64,000 bases of DNA. Origin: Chlorobium sp. Lineage in GTDB: Bacteria > Bacteroidota > Chlorobiia > Chlorobiales > Chlorobiaceae. The position numbers and the translations under genes were made by a program. The stretch is from contig JANQHQ010000027.1 of the NCBI GenBank assembly GCA_028282595.1, forward strand, positions 1-64,000, written 5' to 3'. The notes beneath the pieces were generated by a model, which had not been told where the DNA came from, did no database searches, and saw only the letters and a program-made list of their open reading frames with translations. Below are positions 62,717 through 64,000 of the stretch, one piece after another (within the stretch, counting starts at the first letter, position 1; the number at the start of each line of letters is the position of its first letter).

Positions 62717-62750
62717 CGGCCTGCTCTCTTGAGAGCGGCCGTATAATTTT
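62717..62750 (+). terminator. Rho-independent terminator-like hairpin after dnaB
   Basis: CGGCC-T-GCTCT / AGAGC-GGCCG forms a stem of ten or more pairs with one bulged T and a tight 4-base loop (62717-62741), followed by TATAATTTTA. It lies 85 bp after the dnaB stop. The T-tract is short, so termination strength is uncertain. Confidence 0.5.
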
Positions 62751-62761
62751 AGCATGACGTC

Positions 62762-64000
62762 ATGAAGGATCAAGAGCAGGCCCCGGCACAGAGGAAACAG
62801 GAACAGACGTTTCACGGGATAGGCGCTTCAAGGGGCATCGCTATAGGGCCGGTTTACCTGTTCGTCAAAAGCACCTACGAACACGCCGGAGAAAAACTGT
62901 CGCCCGAAACCGCGGAGCACGAAGTGCAGAAATTTCTCGCCGCCCTTTCGCGTTCCGAAAAGGAGCTGACCAAGGTCGAACAGGTAACAACCCAGAAACT
63001 CGGCCAGGCCTATTCGGATCTCTTCCAGGCGCAGATCATGCTGCTGCACGACAAGGTGCTGACGGGGAGCATCGTCAGGCGCATTCACGACGAGCTGAAG
63101 CCGGCCCAGCAGGCCATCGAGGAAGAATTCGAAAACTACCTCAAGCATTTCAACGACTCTTCGGAGCAGCTCTTCCAGGAGAGGGCGCAGGATCTGGTCG
63201 ATATAAAAAACCGTATCATCCGGAACCTCCATCAGCAGAAACTGCAGTCGAAGATTCCTGAAAACATGGTCGTCGTCTCCACCTGTCTTTCGCCGGCCGA
63301 CATCATTCTCTTCAGCAGGACAAACGTCCGCGGGTTCGTAACCGAAACAGGAGGGATAACCTCACATATCTCACTCATATGCCGATCGCTGAACATCCCG
63401 ATCATCGTCGGTCTCAGCAATTTCACCCAGAAAACGGCAACCGGCGATACCCTCATCATCGACGGCGGTAAAGGCGAGGCAATCGTCAACCCGACGATGA
63501 AAACCGTTCTCAATTTCGAACGCAAGATCGTGGAGGAGTCGCAGATGGAAGCGGCTGCCAGCCGGCTCGCCGACACCCCCGCCGTGACGCAATGCGGCGT
63601 CAGACTCCATTTTTTCTCGAACATCGACTTCAAGGAGGAGATCCCTTCCGTACGATCGGCCGGAGCGGAAGGCGTGGGGCTTTTCAGAAGCGAGAACCTC
63701 TTTATCGACAACACGAAACCGCCCAGGGAAGAGGAGCAAGCCGCCTACTATCGTGAAATGGCCGAACTGCTCAATCCCCACCCTCTCGTCATCCGCCTGT
63801 TCGATATCGGCGGGGACAAGCTGATCTACTCCTCCATCAGGGAACCGAACCCGAACCTCGGATGGCGCGGCATCAGGATACTGATCGATGTCCCGGAAAT
63901 TCTCGACGACCAGCTCATGGCGATCCTGAAGGCAAACACTCTCGGCAACGTTCAGATCCTGCTTCCGATGGTTTCGTCGCTCGACGAGATCATCTTCATC
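62762..64000 (+). CDS. ptsI: Phosphoenolpyruvate-protein phosphotransferase (PTS enzyme I), 3' end outside window
   Basis: The first 413 residues of enzyme I. EI uses phosphoenolpyruvate to phosphorylate itself and then HPr. Order of features: N-terminal FHGIGASRGIAIGPVYLF, the HPr-binding helical insert (about 45-165), the phospho-histidine in ETGGITSHISLICRSLNIP (H202), and the start of the PEP-binding barrel with GAEGVGLFRSENLF and GWRGIRILID. With the EIIA at 384-854 it suggests a phosphorelay without sugar permeases in this window. ATG 62762 has no clear ribosome-binding site and lies 15 bp after a TATAAT, so translation may be leaderless or nearly so. The reading frame is open to the window edge. 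Confidence 0.93.
   Translation, partial: MKDQEQAPAQRKQEQTFHGIGASRGIAIGPVYLFVKSTYEHAGEKLSPETAEHEVQKFLAALSRSEKELTKVEQVTTQKLGQAYSDLFQAQIMLLHDKVLTGSIVRRIHDELKPAQQAIEEEFENYLKHFNDSSEQLFQERAQDLVDIKNRIIRNLHQQKLQSKIPENMVVVSTCLSPADIILFSRTNVRGFVTETGGITSHISLICRSLNIPIIVGLSNFTQKTATGDTLIIDGGKGEAIVNPTMKTVLNFERKIVEESQMEAAASRLADTPAVTQCGVRLHFFSNIDFKEEIPSVRSAGAEGVGLFRSENLFIDNTKPPREEEQAAYYREMAELLNPHPLVIRLFDIGGDKLIYSSIREPNPNLGWRGIRILIDVPEILDDQLMAILKANTLGNVQILLPMVSSLDEIIFI

Overview
The window looks like a chromosomal segment of a Gram-negative bacterium. It is most consistent with a green sulfur bacterium (Chlorobiota). This placement is an inference from moderate-high GC, outer-membrane genes (lpxL-type acyltransferase, tamB, heptose adenylyltransferase, MsbA-like exporter), an isolated regulatory-style PTS, the rpoZ-like/coaBC/uracil-DNA glycosylase/dnaB/ptsI housekeeping block, and dispersed GC-rich palindromic repeats of a kind I associate with that group. 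No rRNA, tRNA or CRISPR array was seen.

Layout. 1-2.9 kb: two facing arrays of hairpin repeats, then a minus-strand run of a CPBP-family membrane protease, cdsA and a PTS EIIA, with a small inverted-repeat element abutting the cdsA stop. 3.0-22.3 kb: a plus-strand block of about fourteen glycosyltransferases (GT4, GT2, GT9 and divergent types), two sulfotransferases and a large polytopic membrane protein, interrupted by one minus-strand YrbL-like kinase. 22.3-27.3 kb: minus-strand MsbA-like exporter, SLC13-type anion permease and DegT aminotransferase. 27.5-29.6 kb: a plus-strand ATP-grasp/epimerase fusion. 29.6-38 kb: a tightly coupled minus-strand operon with two initiating sugar-phosphate transferases, glycosyltransferases, a sulfotransferase and a Wzy/WaaL-type polymerase or ligase. 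38-53.5 kb: the sulfate-activation set (cysC, cysD, cysNC), two more sulfotransferases, further glycosyltransferases, UDP-glucuronate decarboxylase, a PglK-like flippase, a UDP-sugar 4,6-dehydratase, a Wzz-like protein, cysQ and an LpxL-type acyltransferase. 53.5-64 kb: plus-strand rfaE2, tamB, a tiny omega-like ORF, coaBC, uracil-DNA glycosylase, dnaB (preceded by a second copy of the inverted-repeat element) and ptsI, which runs off the window.

Working model. About 50 kb reads as one surface-glycan locus whose product is probably sulfated. CysD/CysN and CysC would make PAPS, five sulfotransferase-fold proteins would use it, and CysQ would remove the by-product PAP. An SLC13-type permease could bring in sulfate. 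No PAPS or sulfite reductase is present, so the activation genes look dedicated to sulfation rather than sulfur assimilation. This is inferred from gene content; the sequence does not show the product.
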